From Microbacterium salitolerans (GTDB taxonomy: Bacteria > Actinomycetota > Actinomycetes > Actinomycetales > Microbacteriaceae), in assembly GCF_019720895.1 (NCBI RefSeq), contig NZ_JAHKSH010000004.1, positions 434,001 to 498,000 of the forward strand: a DNA stretch of 64,000 bases, in the 5' to 3' direction. Numbering within the stretch: the first letter of the stretch is position 1; every line of letters starts with the position of its first letter. Below the pieces are notes generated by a model. That model did not search any database and had not been told where the DNA came from. It saw only the letters and a program-made list of their open reading frames with translations. Made by a program: the position numbers and the translations under genes. This document shows, in pieces, positions 26,670-37,713 of the stretch.

Positions 26670-27782
26670 TCAGAGGACGCTGTCGCGGCCGCGGTCGTGA
26701 AGGGAGCTGACCGCGCCTTTGACACGCTGCGCGTGCTCGGGGGTCGTGACGAGGAGCGCGTCCGGCGTATCGACGACGATGACGTTCTCGACCCCGATGA
26801 GCGCGACGACGCGGTCGGTCTGCGAGACGACGAGCGCCGAGGCCTCATCGTCGAGGACGTTCTCGTTCTTTCCGAGCACCGTGACCTTGCCGCGTCGACC
26901 ATCGGCGATGAGCTTCCAGAGGCTCGCGAAGTCTCCGACGTCGTCCCAGTCGAACTGACCGGGGATCACGGCGAGCAGCCCCTTGTCGGCCGCCGGCTCC
27001 GCGATGGCGTAGTCGATCGCGATCTTCTTCAGCGACGGCCAGACGCGCTCGGCTACCTCGTCGCGGCGGTCCGTGTCCCACGCCGCGGCGATCTCGATGA
27101 GCCCCGCATGCAGCTCGGGCTCGTTCGCCGCGAGCTCGTCGAGGAGGACGTCGGCGCGCGAGATGAACATTCCCGCATTCCAGAGGTACGACCGGTCGGC
27201 GAAGTACGCGCGCGCCGTCTCGAGGTCGGGCTTCTCCACGAAGCGCTCCACGAGAGCGGCCAGAGGAGCGTCGTCGATCACGAGCTCCTCCCCCGTCTTG
27301 ATGTAGCCGAAGCCCACGGCGGGCTCCGACGGCTGGATCCCGATCGTGGCGATGTACCCCTCCCGCGCGGCGGCGACCGCCTGCCGCACCGTGAACTCGA
27401 ACACCCGCTGGCGCTTGATCACGTGATCGGCCGCGAACGATCCGATGATGACGTCGGGGTTGCGGCGGTGCAGGATCGCGGCCGCCAGGCCGATCGCGGC
27501 CGCCGAGTCCTTCTGGCTCAGCTCAATGAAGACGTTCGCGGCGGCGATGTCGGGAAGGGATTCCTCGACCGCGGCGCCGTGCGCGCGCCCCGTCACGACG
27601 CCGATGTTCTCGCTGCCCGTGAGAGGGAGCAGACGGTCCCAGGTCGTGCGCAGAAGCGAGACGCCGGATCCCGTGAGGTCGTGCAGGAACTTCGGAGACT
27701 CGGCACGCGACAGCGGCCACAGGCGCGAGCCGATGCCACCCGCGGGGATCACAGCGAAGAAGTCGTCAATCGGCTCAGCCAT
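26670..27782 (-). CDS. manC: Mannose-1-phosphate guanylyltransferase
   Basis: A 370-residue nucleotidyltransferase making GDP-mannose from mannose-1-phosphate and GTP for glycan and cell-envelope synthesis. It has the pyrophosphorylase signature AVIPAGGIGSRLWPLSRAESPK, FVEKPD and WNAGMF. The C-terminal FDWDDVGDFASLWKL is typical of the family. There is no isomerase (ManA-like) domain, so it is the monofunctional form. The start at 27782 (MAEPIDDFF) is conserved in position; a longer open frame upstream is not expected to be translated. Confidence 0.93.
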   Translation of the reverse strand: MAEPIDDFFAVIPAGGIGSRLWPLSRAESPKFLHDLTGSGVSLLRTTWDRLLPLTGSENIGVVTGRAHGAAVEESLPDIAAANVFIELSQKDSAAAIGLAAAILHRRNPDVIIGSFAADHVIKRQRVFEFTVRQAVAAAREGYIATIGIQPSEPAVGFGYIKTGEELVIDDAPLAALVERFVEKPDLETARAYFADRSYLWNAGMFISRADVLLDELAANEPELHAGLIEIAAAWDTDRRDEVAERVWPSLKKIAIDYAIAEPAADKGLLAVIPGQFDWDDVGDFASLWKLIADGRRGKVTVLGKNENVLDDEASALVVSQTDRVVALIGVENVIVVDTPDALLVTTPEHAQRVKGAVSSLHDRGRDSVL

Positions 27783-28003
27783 GCGCTCCACGCTATCCGA
27801 CGGCCGGTTCGCCGCCTCGCGCGGCCAGACGGCGCGCCGTCTCCGACGGGCGTCCGGACCTGCGTTTTCTCTCGACGTCAAGAGAGTTAGGTTGCCCTTC
27901 ATCGATCGACCGGTGAGCTGGGAGTATCCTGGCTGATGGTCCGATCCGCGTGCCTGCATACGCGCTCTCGTCGGATCACGACTACCGATCAGAGAGGACG
28001 ATC

Positions 28004-28438
28004 GTGTCCGCAACTGCGCGACTGACACCCGATGTGTCCCAGACCACGTCGAAGGTTCCGCGCGGCACTCTGTACCGCGGCCGTGAGGGCATGTGGTCCT
28101 GGGTGCTGCACCGCATCACCGGCGTGGCCATCTTCTTCTTCCTTCTCGTCCACGTGCTCGACACGGCGCTCATCCGAGTGTCGCCCGAGGCGTACGACGC
28201 GGTCATCGGCACGTACAAGAACCCGATCATGGGCTTCGGCGAGGTCGTGCTCGTGGCAGGCATCGTCTACCACGCGTTCAACGGCCTCCGCGTGATCCTC
28301 ATCGACTTCTGGTCGAAGGGCGCGAAGTACCACCGCCAGCTCTTCTGGGGTGTGATCGGCGTCTGGGCCGTCACGATGATCGGCTTCAGCGCGCGCCACA
28401 TCCCGAACGTCCTCTCGCACATCGGAGGTGGCCACTGA
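28004..28438 (+). CDS. sdhC: Succinate dehydrogenase cytochrome b556 subunit
   Basis: A 144-residue membrane anchor with three transmembrane helices. It shows the SdhC signature [21 protein letters not shown] (S near 48, R near 53 for quinone/heme binding) and the heme-ligand histidine in VYHAFNGLR. The GTG start at 28004 follows AGAGAGGA. It overlaps sdhD (TGATG). A GTG 54 bases upstream in frame is less likely. Confidence 0.94.
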   Translation: MSATARLTPDVSQTTSKVPRGTLYRGREGMWSWVLHRITGVAIFFFLLVHVLDTALIRVSPEAYDAVIGTYKNPIMGFGEVVLVAGIVYHAFNGLRVILIDFWSKGAKYHRQLFWGVIGVWAVTMIGFSARHIPNVLSHIGGGH

Positions 28439-28881
28439 TGAGCACCCAGACCATCGCCGCTCCGCGCACTCCTGCGCGACGCAAGGGCTCGAACCTCGAG
28501 AAGTGGGGCTGGCTGTACATGCGCGCGTCGGGCGTCCTGCTCATCGTGCTCATCTTCGGCCACCTGTTCGTCAACCTCATGGTCGGCGACGGCATCAGTG
28601 CCCTCGACTTCGCCTTCGTCGCCGGGAAGCTCGCCAACCCGTTCTGGCAGTGGTGGGACGTCCTCATGCTGTGGCTCGCCTTCATCCACGGCGCGAACGG
28701 CATGCGCACGATCGTCAACGACTACGTGCTGAACACGACGGCTCGCGCCGTCCTCGTGTGGGTCATCGGCATCGTCGCCGCCCTCATGATCCTGCTCGGC
28801 ACGCTCGTCGTGTTCACCTTCGACCCCTGCCTGGGCGTCACCGAGAGCAGCACGCTCTGGAGCGCCTGCCAGGGCGCCTGA
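28438..28881 (+). CDS. sdhD: Succinate dehydrogenase hydrophobic membrane anchor subunit
   Basis: A 147-residue protein with three transmembrane helices, the partner of SdhC in binding heme b and quinone. It has a likely heme-ligand histidine in [14 protein letters not shown] and the second conserved segment [15 protein letters not shown]. Its first base is the last base of the sdhC stop. A short gap separates it from sdhA. Confidence 0.92.
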   Translation: MSTQTIAAPRTPARRKGSNLEKWGWLYMRASGVLLIVLIFGHLFVNLMVGDGISALDFAFVAGKLANPFWQWWDVLMLWLAFIHGANGMRTIVNDYVLNTTARAVLVWVIGIVAALMILLGTLVVFTFDPCLGVTESSTLWSACQGA

Positions 28882-28907
28882 GGCTGACGGAAGAGATTGA
28901 CAGAGGA

Positions 28908-30734
28908 ATGACTTCTCCCACGTACCCCGACGCAGAGTTCCGAGACGGCGTCTACTACCACCAGTTCGATGTCGTCATCGTCGGCGCCGGCGGCGCGGGC
29001 ATGCGCGCCGCGATCGAAGCCGGCCCCGGAGCGAAGACCGCGGTCGTCACGAAGATCTACCCCACGCGATCCCACACGGGCGCGGCGCAGGGCGGCATGG
29101 CCGCGGCGCTCGCCAACGTGGAGGAGGACTCGTGGGAGTGGCACACCTTCGACACGATCAAGGGCGGCGACTACCTCGTCGACCAGGACGCCGCCGAGAT
29201 CCTCGCGAAGGAGGCCATCGACGCGGTCATCGACCTCGAGAACATGGGCCTGCCCTTCAACCGCACGCCCGACGGCAAGATCGATCAGCGTCGCTTCGGC
29301 GGCCACACCCGCGATCACGGCAAGTCCCCCGTGCGCCGCGCGTGCTACGCCGCGGACCGCACGGGTCACATGATCCTGCAGACGCTGTACCAGAACTGCG
29401 TCAAGCTCGGCATCAACTTCTTCAACGAGTTCTACGCTCTCGACCTCATCACGGTGAAGGATGAGGGCGGGACGAAGGTCGCCGGCATCGTCGCGCTCGA
29501 GCTGGCGACGGGCGATCTGCACGTCTTCCAGGCGAAGTCCGTCGTGTTCGCCTCGGGCGGCTTCGGCAAGATGTTCAAGACGACGTCGAACGCGCACACC
29601 CTCACGGGCGACGGCGTCGGCATCGTCTGGCGCAAGGGACTCCCCCTCGAGGACATCGAGTTCTTCCAGTTCCATCCGACGGGCCTCGCGGGTCTCGGCA
29701 TCCTCCTCACCGAGGGGGCACGAGGCGAGGGCGCGATCCTCCGCAACGCATCGGGCGAGCGCTTCATGGAGCGCTACGCTCCGACCATCAAGGACCTCGC
29801 GCCCCGAGACATCGTCGCGCGCTCGATGGTCAAGGAGGTCCTCGAGGGCCGCGGCGCCGGCCCCAACAAGGACTACGTCTACCTCGACTGCACCCACCTG
29901 GGTGCCGAGGTGCTCGAGACGAAGCTGCCCGACATCACGGAGTTCGCACGCACCTACCTCGGCGTCGACCCCGTCGTCGAGCCCGTCCCCGTCATGCCGA
30001 CGGCGCACTACGCGATGGGCGGCATCCCGACGAACACCGACGGCGAGGTCCTCTCCGATAACGAGACCGTCGTCCCCGGCCTCTACGCAGCTGGCGAGTG
30101 CGCGTGCGTCTCCGTCCACGGATCCAACCGCCTCGGCACGAACTCGCTGCTCGACATCAACGTGTTCGGCAAGCGGTGCGGCACCAACGCCGTCGCCTAC
30201 GCCAACGCCAACGAGTTCGTCCCCCTCCCCGAGGACCCTGCGAAGGACGTCCGCGAGATGGTCGAGCGGATCCGCTCGAACAAGGGCACCGAGCGCATCG
30301 CCGACCTGCGCAAGACGCTGCAGGACGAGATGGACAAGAACGCTCAGGTCTTCCGCACGGAGGAGACCCTGACGAACGTGCTCGGCACCATCCACGAGCT
30401 CCGCGAGCGCTACATGAACATCTACGTCGACGACAAGGGCAAGCGGTTCAACACCGACCTGCTCGAGGCGATCGAGCTCGGCTTCCTGCTCGACCTCGCC
30501 GAGATCGTCGCCTACGCCGCGCGCAACCGCAAGGAGAGCCGCGGCGGCCACATGCGCGAGGACTTCCCCGACCGCGACGACGAGAAGTACATGCAGCACA
30601 CGATGGCGTACCTCACGGGCGACCGGCACTCGCCGAACCCCGAGGATCACATCACGCTCGACTGGAAGCCGGTGACGTTCACGAAGGACGACTCAGGCGA
30701 GCTCCGCTACGCACCGATGGAGAGGAAGTACTGA
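28908..30734 (+). CDS. sdhA: Succinate dehydrogenase flavoprotein subunit
   Basis: A 608-residue FAD-binding catalytic subunit oxidising succinate to fumarate. Its motifs are [13 protein letters not shown], covalent-FAD site [10 protein letters not shown], the substrate region [17 protein letters not shown] and [13 protein letters not shown]. It overlaps sdhB by the ATG/TGA junction. The C-terminal part ends in the typical RYAPMERKY-like sequence. The C-D-A-B order is standard for actinobacteria. Confidence 0.97.
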   Translation: MTSPTYPDAEFRDGVYYHQFDVVIVGAGGAGMRAAIEAGPGAKTAVVTKIYPTRSHTGAAQGGMAAALANVEEDSWEWHTFDTIKGGDYLVDQDAAEILAKEAIDAVIDLENMGLPFNRTPDGKIDQRRFGGHTRDHGKSPVRRACYAADRTGHMILQTLYQNCVKLGINFFNEFYALDLITVKDEGGTKVAGIVALELATGDLHVFQAKSVVFASGGFGKMFKTTSNAHTLTGDGVGIVWRKGLPLEDIEFFQFHPTGLAGLGILLTEGARGEGAILRNASGERFMERYAPTIKDLAPRDIVARSMVKEVLEGRGAGPNKDYVYLDCTHLGAEVLETKLPDITEFARTYLGVDPVVEPVPVMPTAHYAMGGIPTNTDGEVLSDNETVVPGLYAAGECACVSVHGSNRLGTNSLLDINVFGKRCGTNAVAYANANEFVPLPEDPAKDVREMVERIRSNKGTERIADLRKTLQDEMDKNAQVFRTEETLTNVLGTIHELRERYMNIYVDDKGKRFNTDLLEAIELGFLLDLAEIVAYAARNRKESRGGHMREDFPDRDDEKYMQHTMAYLTGDRHSPNPEDHITLDWKPVTFTKDDSGELRYAPMERKY

Positions 30735-31492
30735 TGGCCGACACCGCCGCTGCCGAGGCTCCTGCAGAAGAGGTCATCCAGTCCTACCTCGTCACCTTCA
30801 TGGTGCGCCGATACAACCCCGAGATCGACGCCGAGCCGCGCTGGGTCGACTACGACGTCGAGATGTACCCGACCGACCGCGTCCTCGACGCGCTCCACCG
30901 CATCAAGTGGGACGTCGACGGCACGCTCGCGTTCCGCCGCTCGTGCGCGCACGGCATCTGCGGATCCGACGCGATGCGCATCAACGGCCGCAACCGCCTC
31001 GCCTGCAAGACGCTGATCAAGGACCTCGACATCTCGAAGCCCGTCTACGTCGAGGCGATCAAGGGGCTTCCCCTCGAGAAGGACCTCATCGTCGACATGG
31101 AGCCGTTCTTCGCGGCGTTCCGCGAGGTGCAGCCCTTCCTGCAGGCGAACAGCGCACCCGAGAAGGGCAAGGAGCGCTACCAGTCGATCGAGGATCGCGA
31201 GCGCTTCGACGACACCACGAAGTGCATCCTGTGCGCCGCGTGCACCTCGTCGTGCCCCGTGTTCTGGACCGATGGCCAGTACTTCGGTCCTGCCGCGATC
31301 GTCAACGCGCACCGGTTCATCTTCGACTCCCGTGACGACGAGTCGCAGGTGCGACTCGACATCCTCAACGACGCCGAGGGCGTGTGGCGCTGCCGCACGA
31401 CCTTCAACTGCACCGACGCGTGCCCCCGCGGCATCGAGGTCACCAAGGCCATCGCCGAGGTGAAGCAGGCCGTCCTCAAGGGCGGTCGCTGA
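30734..31492 (+). CDS. sdhB: Succinate dehydrogenase iron-sulfur subunit
   Basis: A 252-residue electron-transfer subunit. The N-terminal ferredoxin domain has the [2Fe-2S] ligands in SCAHGICGSDAM and a distal cysteine in RLACKT. The C-terminal domain has the [4Fe-4S] set CILCAACTSSCP and the [3Fe-4S] set CRTTFNCTDACPRG. It links SdhA to the SdhCD quinone site and is the last gene of the operon. Confidence 0.97.
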   Translation: MADTAAAEAPAEEVIQSYLVTFMVRRYNPEIDAEPRWVDYDVEMYPTDRVLDALHRIKWDVDGTLAFRRSCAHGICGSDAMRINGRNRLACKTLIKDLDISKPVYVEAIKGLPLEKDLIVDMEPFFAAFREVQPFLQANSAPEKGKERYQSIEDRERFDDTTKCILCAACTSSCPVFWTDGQYFGPAAIVNAHRFIFDSRDDESQVRLDILNDAEGVWRCRTTFNCTDACPRGIEVTKAIAEVKQAVLKGGR

Positions 31493-31504
31493 CCTCACAC
31501 ACAT

Positions 31505-31543
31505 GACGCGGCGCCGGTTCCCCTCGGGGACCGGCGCCGCGTC
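31505..31543 (+). terminator. Hairpin terminator after sdhCDAB
   Basis: GACGCGGCGCCGG (31505-31517) pairs with CCGGCGCCGCGTC (31531-31543), and the stem continues with a one-base bulge into CCCC/GGGG. It starts 12 bases after the sdhB stop. Confidence 0.85.
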
Positions 31544-31568
31544 GTCTGCACGCCCTACCCTGGAGAGC

Positions 31569-32450
31569 ATGACTCGCATCGCCTCCGTCAACGTCAACGG
31601 GATCCGCGCGGCCGCGCGCAAGGGAATGAACGACTGGGTCGACGCGTCCGGCGTCGACATCCTGACGATCCAGGAGGTGCGCGGCAATCGTGAGCATCTC
31701 GAGACCCTGCTGCCCGGCTGGCACGTCCTCGAACACGAGGCGCTGCAGAAGGGCCGTGCCGGCGTCGCGATCCTCTCGCGCGCAGAGCCCGTCTCCCACC
31801 GCACGGACGCGCTCGGCATCGATCCCGCCGACATGGCCGGACGCTGGCTGGAAGCCGACTTCCGCGTCGGCGGTGCCGAGATCACCGTCGTCTCCGCCTA
31901 CGTCCACTCGGGCGAGGTGGACTCCCCCCGGCAGGAGCAGAAGTGGGCCTTCCTCGAGGCGATGGAGCGCCGTATGCAGGAGCTCGGCGGCGGCCTCGCT
32001 CTCGTCACGGGCGATCTGAACGTCGGCCACCGAGAGTTCGACATCAAGAACTGGAAGGGCAACGTCGCGAAGTCCGGGTACCTCGCCCGCGAACGCGCGT
32101 ACCTCGATCGCTTCGTCGGCGCCAGCGGGGAGCCGGTCTCCGGTCAGCCCGGCATCGGCCGCGGCAAGGTCGGCGAGCTGAGCGACACCCGCGCGTTCAG
32201 CGCCGATCGCGTCGGACTCGGGTGGGTCGACGTGGGCCGCACGTTCGCGGGCGACGTCGAGGGCCCGTACACGTGGTGGTCCAACCGCGGACAGGCCTTC
32301 GACAACGACACCGGGTGGCGCATCGACTATCACCTCGCCTCGCCGTCGCTCGCCCCGACGGTCGAGTCGTACCGTGTCGACCGCTACCCCTCCTACGACG
32401 CGCGGTGGAGCGACCACGCTCCCGTCGTCGTCGACTACGCGCTCTCATGA
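31569..32450 (+). CDS. xth: Exonuclease III family DNA repair nuclease
   Basis: A 293-residue endonuclease/exonuclease/phosphatase-fold protein acting at abasic sites. Motifs in order: ASVNVNGIRAA, the metal glutamate in TIQEVRG, GDLNVGHREFD (catalytic D and N) and the C-terminal WSDHAPVVVDY with the catalytic histidine. ATG 31569 is chosen because it gives the conserved MTRIASVNVNG start. Confidence 0.94.
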   Translation: MTRIASVNVNGIRAAARKGMNDWVDASGVDILTIQEVRGNREHLETLLPGWHVLEHEALQKGRAGVAILSRAEPVSHRTDALGIDPADMAGRWLEADFRVGGAEITVVSAYVHSGEVDSPRQEQKWAFLEAMERRMQELGGGLALVTGDLNVGHREFDIKNWKGNVAKSGYLARERAYLDRFVGASGEPVSGQPGIGRGKVGELSDTRAFSADRVGLGWVDVGRTFAGDVEGPYTWWSNRGQAFDNDTGWRIDYHLASPSLAPTVESYRVDRYPSYDARWSDHAPVVVDYALS

Positions 32451-32463
32451 AGCTCCAAGTCTC

Positions 32464-32485
32464 GTTAACCCAGCGTTCACCTTCC
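32464..32485 (+). promoter_or_regulatory. Candidate PHO box upstream of pstS
   Basis: Two consecutive 11-bp direct repeats, GTTAACCCAGC and GTTCACCTTCC, match the GTTCACC-type units bound by PhoP in actinobacteria. They lie about 100 bases before the pstS start. Phosphate-starvation control of the operon by PhoPR is inferred. Confidence 0.65.
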
Positions 32486-32581
32486 ATCTGCGATCCGGAC
32501 AGACGGCACGCTTACCTTCACTGAGTGTTGGGCGTCCCTCCCAGCGCCATCTCTGTCCTCCACAACGGATCGGATACTGAA

Positions 32582-33682
32582 GTGAAGCTCACTCGACTTT
32601 CCGGCGTCGCCGCCCTGGGCGCCGTCGCTGCCATCACCCTCGCCGGCTGCGCCGCGAACGAAGGCGGATCGCCCGCCGACGGCGCCGAAGGCGGCGACTC
32701 GGGCATCTCCGGCACCGTCGGCGCGACCGGCGCGTCGTCGCAGACCGCCGCCCAGGAGGCGTGGGTCGCCGAGTTCCAGACGGCGAACCCCGGCGCGACG
32801 ATCAACTACGAGCCCACCGGCTCGGGCACTGGCCGCGACAACTTCATCGCCGGCGCCTCGAACTTCATCGGCTCGGACCGTGCGTTCGAGATGGAGGAGC
32901 TCGGCGAGTTCGCCAGCTGCGCCTCCGAGAGCATCGTCGAGGTTCCGGCCTACATCTCGCCGGTCGCCCTCGCCTTCAACCTTGAGGGCGTCGACACGCT
33001 CAACCTCGACGCCGAGACCATCGCCGGCATCTTCGCCGGCGAGATCACGACGTGGAACGACGAGGCCATCGCGTCGCTGAACGAGGGCGTCGAGCTGCCC
33101 GACACGGCGATCACGCCGGTCAACCGCTCGGACGACTCGGGCACCACCGAGACGTTCGTCGCATACATGGCCGCCACCGCTCCCGATGTCTGGGACTACG
33201 AGGTCTCGGGTGTGTGGCCGATCGACGGCACGGAGCGGGGCCAGGGCACGCAGGGCGTGCGCCAGATCATCGAGGACGGCCAGGGAACGATCGGCTACCT
33301 CGACGCATCGCAGGTTCCCGAGGAGGCCGGACAGGTCGCCGTGGGCGTCGATGGCGAGTACGTCGCATACTCGGCCGAGGCCGCATCCGCTCTGATCGAG
33401 AACTCGCCGCTCGAGGAGGGCCGTGAGGCCCAGGACCTCGTCTTCGCCGTCGACCCCGCGTCGGCGTCGGGCGGTGCGTACCCGATCGCGCTCGTGTCCT
33501 ACCTCATCGGCTGCGTCGACTACGAGGACCCCGAGGTCGCCGCGCTGGTCAAGGAGTACTTCTCCTACATCATCTCGCCCGAGGGCCAGGCGACGGGAGA
33601 GGCCGCCGCGGGCAGCGCCCCGATCTCCGACAGCCTGCGCGAGCAGGCGCAGGCCGCGATCGACGCGATCGTCACGGAGTGA
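32582..33682 (+). CDS. pstS: Phosphate ABC transporter substrate-binding lipoprotein
   Basis: A 366-residue phosphate-binding lipoprotein. The signal peptide ends in TLAGC with lipidated C23. The mature part begins with an acidic/serine-rich linker followed by SGTVGATGASSQTAAQEAW, and contains EPTGSGTGRDNFI and NRSDDSGTTETF, the phosphate-binding loops. The GTG start at 32582 yields the proper signal peptide. It is the first gene of pstSCAB. Confidence 0.95.
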   Translation: MKLTRLSGVAALGAVAAITLAGCAANEGGSPADGAEGGDSGISGTVGATGASSQTAAQEAWVAEFQTANPGATINYEPTGSGTGRDNFIAGASNFIGSDRAFEMEELGEFASCASESIVEVPAYISPVALAFNLEGVDTLNLDAETIAGIFAGEITTWNDEAIASLNEGVELPDTAITPVNRSDDSGTTETFVAYMAATAPDVWDYEVSGVWPIDGTERGQGTQGVRQIIEDGQGTIGYLDASQVPEEAGQVAVGVDGEYVAYSAEAASALIENSPLEEGREAQDLVFAVDPASASGGAYPIALVSYLIGCVDYEDPEVAALVKEYFSYIISPEGQATGEAAAGSAPISDSLREQAQAAIDAIVTE

Positions 33683-33700
33683 CTCACATCTGCTCGTGAT

Positions 33701-33780
33701 TCAGCCTTAGGCTGATCTCAGCATCGGTGCCCCTGCGCGTACCGGAACGAGGACGACCTCGCCGGCACCGTGGGGGCACC
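33701..33780 (+). promoter_or_regulatory. Stem-loops between pstS and pstC
   Basis: TCAGCCT (33701-33707) pairs with AGGCTGA (33709-33715). GGTGCCCC (33726-33733) pairs with GGGGCACC (33773-33780) around a smaller CGAGG/CCTCG hairpin. These likely stabilise pstS mRNA or attenuate read-through into pstCAB, giving an excess of binding protein. Confidence 0.5.
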
Positions 33781-33817
33781 CGCATGATTCCCTGAACCAC
33801 CCGAGACTTGGGAGCCC

Positions 33818-34810
33818 ATGAGTACGTCCGAGAAGGCGCCGGCGTCCACGACGCCGCCCTCACCGCCCGCTGACAAGATCAAGGCCAAGAAGCGCCCCGG
33901 CGACATCGCCTTCTCCGGCACCGCACTCGGCGCCGGCATCATCATCCTGCTCGTCCTCGCGGCGACGGCGGTGTTCCTCATCGGACAGTCGATCCCCGCG
34001 ATCACGGAGGATCCTGAAGAGAACCCGATCCTCCATGGCCAGTCCTTCTGGAGCTACGTCGGCCCGTTCATCTTCGGAACGCTGTGGTCGTCGCTCCTCG
34101 CGCTCGTCATCGCGACGCCCATCGCGATCGGGATCGCCCTCTTCATCTCGCACTACGCGCCGCGGCGCCTCGCCGCGGTCCTCGGCTATGTCATCGACCT
34201 CCTCGCCGCGGTCCCCTCGGTCGTCTTCGGCCTCTGGGGCGCGCTCTTCTTCTCGAGCTTCCTCCAGCCGTTCTACGTCTGGCTGAACTCCGTCGCCGGC
34301 GACATCCCGGTGCTGAACCTCTTCTTCGCCGGGCCGGTGTCGCCGGTCGGCCGCACGATCCTCACGGCCGCTCTCGTCCTCGCCGTGATGATCCTGCCGA
34401 TCATGACCGCCATCTGCCGCGAGGTCTTCCTGCAGACGCCGAAGCTGCACGAGGAGGCGGCGCTCGCGCTCGGCGCGACGCGCTGGGAGATGATCAGGAT
34501 GTCCGTGCTCCCCTTCGCCCGCGGCGGCATGGTCTCGGGCGCCATGCTCGGCCTCGGGCGCGCGCTCGGAGAGACGATGGCCGTGACGATGGTCCTCTCG
34601 GGATCGCCGATCATCCTCCTGCAGCTCCTGCAGTCGGGCAACCCGCTCACGATCCCCGCGAACATCGCGCTCAGCTTCCCCGAGGCCTATGGCACCGGAG
34701 TCAACGCGCTCATCGCGACGGGTCTGATCCTCTTCATCGTGACGTTCATCGTCAACGCCGCCGCGCGGTGGATCGTGAACCGCCGATCCGAGTTCTCGGG
34801 AGCGAACTGA
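33818..34810 (+). CDS. pstC: Phosphate ABC transporter permease
   Basis: A 330-residue protein with about six transmembrane helices and the binding-protein-dependent permease EAA loop (EEAALALGATRWEMIRMSVLPFA). The charged N-terminal 30 residues are cytoplasmic. It is followed by pstA after one intervening base and forms the membrane channel with it. Confidence 0.95.
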   Translation: MSTSEKAPASTTPPSPPADKIKAKKRPGDIAFSGTALGAGIIILLVLAATAVFLIGQSIPAITEDPEENPILHGQSFWSYVGPFIFGTLWSSLLALVIATPIAIGIALFISHYAPRRLAAVLGYVIDLLAAVPSVVFGLWGALFFSSFLQPFYVWLNSVAGDIPVLNLFFAGPVSPVGRTILTAALVLAVMILPIMTAICREVFLQTPKLHEEAALALGATRWEMIRMSVLPFARGGMVSGAMLGLGRALGETMAVTMVLSGSPIILLQLLQSGNPLTIPANIALSFPEAYGTGVNALIATGLILFIVTFIVNAAARWIVNRRSEFSGAN

Positions 34811-34811
34811 C

Positions 34812-35909
34812 ATGACCACGACAACCGCACCCGAGAAGAACGTCGCCCTCACGGCCGGGCACCTCCCGAAATGGGTCCCCTGGGCCCTGTTCGCCGGATC
34901 GATGACCATCGCGGCCATCGTCTTCATCGTCGCGAATGCCAGCGGCGACATCGCCGAGTTCAACATCGCCGGAACCCTCTTCTTCGGCATGGTGCTGTAC
35001 ATCGCGCTCGTCCTCGTCGTCTCCGGAATCGCCGAGAGCCGCCGCCACGCGATCGACCGGCTGATGACGGCCCTCGTCGCGTTCGCGTTCGGGCTGGCCT
35101 GCCTGCCCCTCGCCTCCGTGCTCTGGACCGTCGTCTCGAGCGGCATCGCGCGCTTCGACGCCGAGTTCTTCAGCTACTCGATGCGCAACGTGCTCGATGC
35201 CGGCGGCGGCGCCGTGCACGCCATCTGGGGAACCATCATCATCACGGCCCTCGCGACCGTGATCTCGGTTCCGATCGGTCTGATGACGGCGATCTACCTC
35301 GTCGAGTACGGCGCGGGAAACCGCCTGTCGAAGGCGATCACGTTCTTCGTCGACGTCATGACGGGCATCCCCTCGATCGTCGCGGGTCTGTTCATCTACT
35401 CGGTCTTCGCGCTGATCTTCGGGCCGGGCATCCGCATGGGCATCATGGGCGCCCTGGCGCTCAGTGTGCTCATGATCCCCGTCGTCGTGCGCGGATCCGA
35501 GGAGATGCTCCGCATCGTCCCGAACGAACTGCGCGAGGCGTCGTTCGCGCTCGGCGTGCCGAAGTGGCTGACGATCATGAAGGTCGTCCTCCCCACGTCG
35601 ATCGCGGGAATCACGACGTCGATCATGCTCGCGATCGCGCGCGTCATCGGCGAGACCGCTCCCCTGCTCCTCACCGCCGGATTCACGCACAACCTCATGC
35701 TCGACGCGTTCGAGTCGAACAACGGCCAGATGATGACCCTGCCGGTCTTCGCGTACACGCAGTACATGTACCCGAATGCGTCGAACCCCGATGCGTCCCT
35801 CGACCGCGCCTGGGCCGCCGCCCTCACCCTCATCGTCATCGTGATGGTGCTCAACCTGCTCGCGCGCCTCATCGCGAAGGTGTTCGCGCCGAAGATGACC
35901 GGCCGCTGA
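34812..35909 (+). CDS. pstA: Phosphate ABC transporter permease
   Basis: A 365-residue permease. Two or three additional N-terminal hydrophobic segments precede the canonical six-helix domain, which includes [16 protein letters not shown] and the EAA loop [22 protein letters not shown]. The N-terminal extension is common in actinobacterial PstA. It completes the PstCA channel. Confidence 0.95.
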   Translation: MTTTTAPEKNVALTAGHLPKWVPWALFAGSMTIAAIVFIVANASGDIAEFNIAGTLFFGMVLYIALVLVVSGIAESRRHAIDRLMTALVAFAFGLACLPLASVLWTVVSSGIARFDAEFFSYSMRNVLDAGGGAVHAIWGTIIITALATVISVPIGLMTAIYLVEYGAGNRLSKAITFFVDVMTGIPSIVAGLFIYSVFALIFGPGIRMGIMGALALSVLMIPVVVRGSEEMLRIVPNELREASFALGVPKWLTIMKVVLPTSIAGITTSIMLAIARVIGETAPLLLTAGFTHNLMLDAFESNNGQMMTLPVFAYTQYMYPNASNPDASLDRAWAAALTLIVIVMVLNLLARLIAKVFAPKMTGR

Positions 35910-35958
35910 CGCGCCGTCGCATACTGTTCTCGAGCCGAAAAGAAGAAGGATCCCTCAG

Positions 35959-36738
<780 letters not shown>

Positions 36739-36761
36739 TCCGCTCGCTCTGAGCGAATTCT

Positions 36762-36791
36762 GAGGGCCTGGGGAATGCTCCCCGGGCCCTC
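36762..36791 (+). terminator. Terminator after pstSCAB
   Basis: GAGGGCC and GGGGA (36762-36774) pair with TCCCC and GGCCCTC (36779-36791) around ATGC, 23 bases after the pstB stop. Confidence 0.85.
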
Positions 36792-36918
36792 GTCGTTACA
36801 CTGGATCGTGCCGGGTCGCAGTCAAAACCCCGGGCTCCAACACTTGCCGCTTCGAGCGGCCTTCCGCCGAGAGGCGTTTTCTGCGGCCCGGCACCTTCGT
36901 GCCTGCGCGCGCCGGCCG

Positions 36919-37713
36919 TCACCCGCCGACGCCGTCGAAGAGCTCGGCGACGGCCCCCTCGACGCGCGCGTTCATCTCCTCGTCGGGGATCGTCGCCTCG
37001 CCGTCGCCCGGCTGGTCGCCGTAGTCCCCGAACGATGCGTGCGCGGCCCCGTCGATCTCGTCGAACACCGCGTCGGACGGCAGCTGGTCAGCCGCCTCGG
37101 CGATCTTGTCGGGCGTCGACAGCCCGTCCTCGCTGCCGCTCAGGCTGAGGACCGGAAGGCCGGATCCCGACAGGTCCGTCGCGCAGTACGACGCGAACAG
37201 GATCAGCGCATCGGCGTCGCCTGCCAGCTGACACGAGCGCACACCTCCGAGGGAGTGGCCGCCGACAGCCCAGGTGTCGACGTCGGGCGCGAGCGCCGTG
37301 AAGTCGTCGAGCGGACGCAGGTCGAAGAACGCGAGGTTCAGCCAGGGGCGCACGATCACGACGGTCATCCCCTCGTCGCGCACGAGGTCGGCGAGCCGAT
37401 TCGCGTAGGCCGCAGCGTCGACCTTGGCTCCGGGGTAGAACACGTACCCCGCCTCCGAGGCGCCGTCAGCGGGCGCCATCGTGATCGCGGCGTCGCCGTC
37501 GTCGTAGTCGATCGAGGCGTCCTCCGTGACCTCCGCGAGCGGCGCCTCCTCGGCGCCCATCACCCCGACCTGGCTCCAGATGACCAGGGCGACGGCTCCG
37601 CCGACGATCAGCGCGCCCACGATCGAACCCGCCCATATGAGCGCGCGCCGAAGACGACGCGGCCGTCGCGCGTCTGGCGTCCCGCCGTCGACGGGCAAGG
37701 AGGAGCCGGTCAC
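36919..37713 (-). CDS. Membrane-anchored alpha/beta hydrolase
   Basis: A 264-residue protein. A basic N-terminus and one membrane segment (about residues 22-44, ALIWAGSIVGALIVGGAVALVI) anchor an extracytoplasmic alpha/beta-hydrolase domain. The nucleophile elbow is GHSLGG, with a late AAHASFGDYG segment that may hold the catalytic histidine. The GTG start 37713 overlaps the stop of the upstream gene (GTGA). The substrate is unknown. Confidence 0.8.
   Translation of the reverse strand: MTGSSLPVDGGTPDARRPRRLRRALIWAGSIVGALIVGGAVALVIWSQVGVMGAEEAPLAEVTEDASIDYDDGDAAITMAPADGASEAGYVFYPGAKVDAAAYANRLADLVRDEGMTVVIVRPWLNLAFFDLRPLDDFTALAPDVDTWAVGGHSLGGVRSCQLAGDADALILFASYCATDLSGSGLPVLSLSGSEDGLSTPDKIAEAADQLPSDAVFDEIDGAAHASFGDYGDQPGDGEATIPDEEMNARVEGAVAELFDGVGG

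Noticed and set aside
27887-27900. TTAGGTTG sequence upstream of sdhC resembling an iron box
   Set aside because: Only the left half fits the DtxR/IdeR consensus and the right half lacks the mirrored sequence, so there is no credible dyad.
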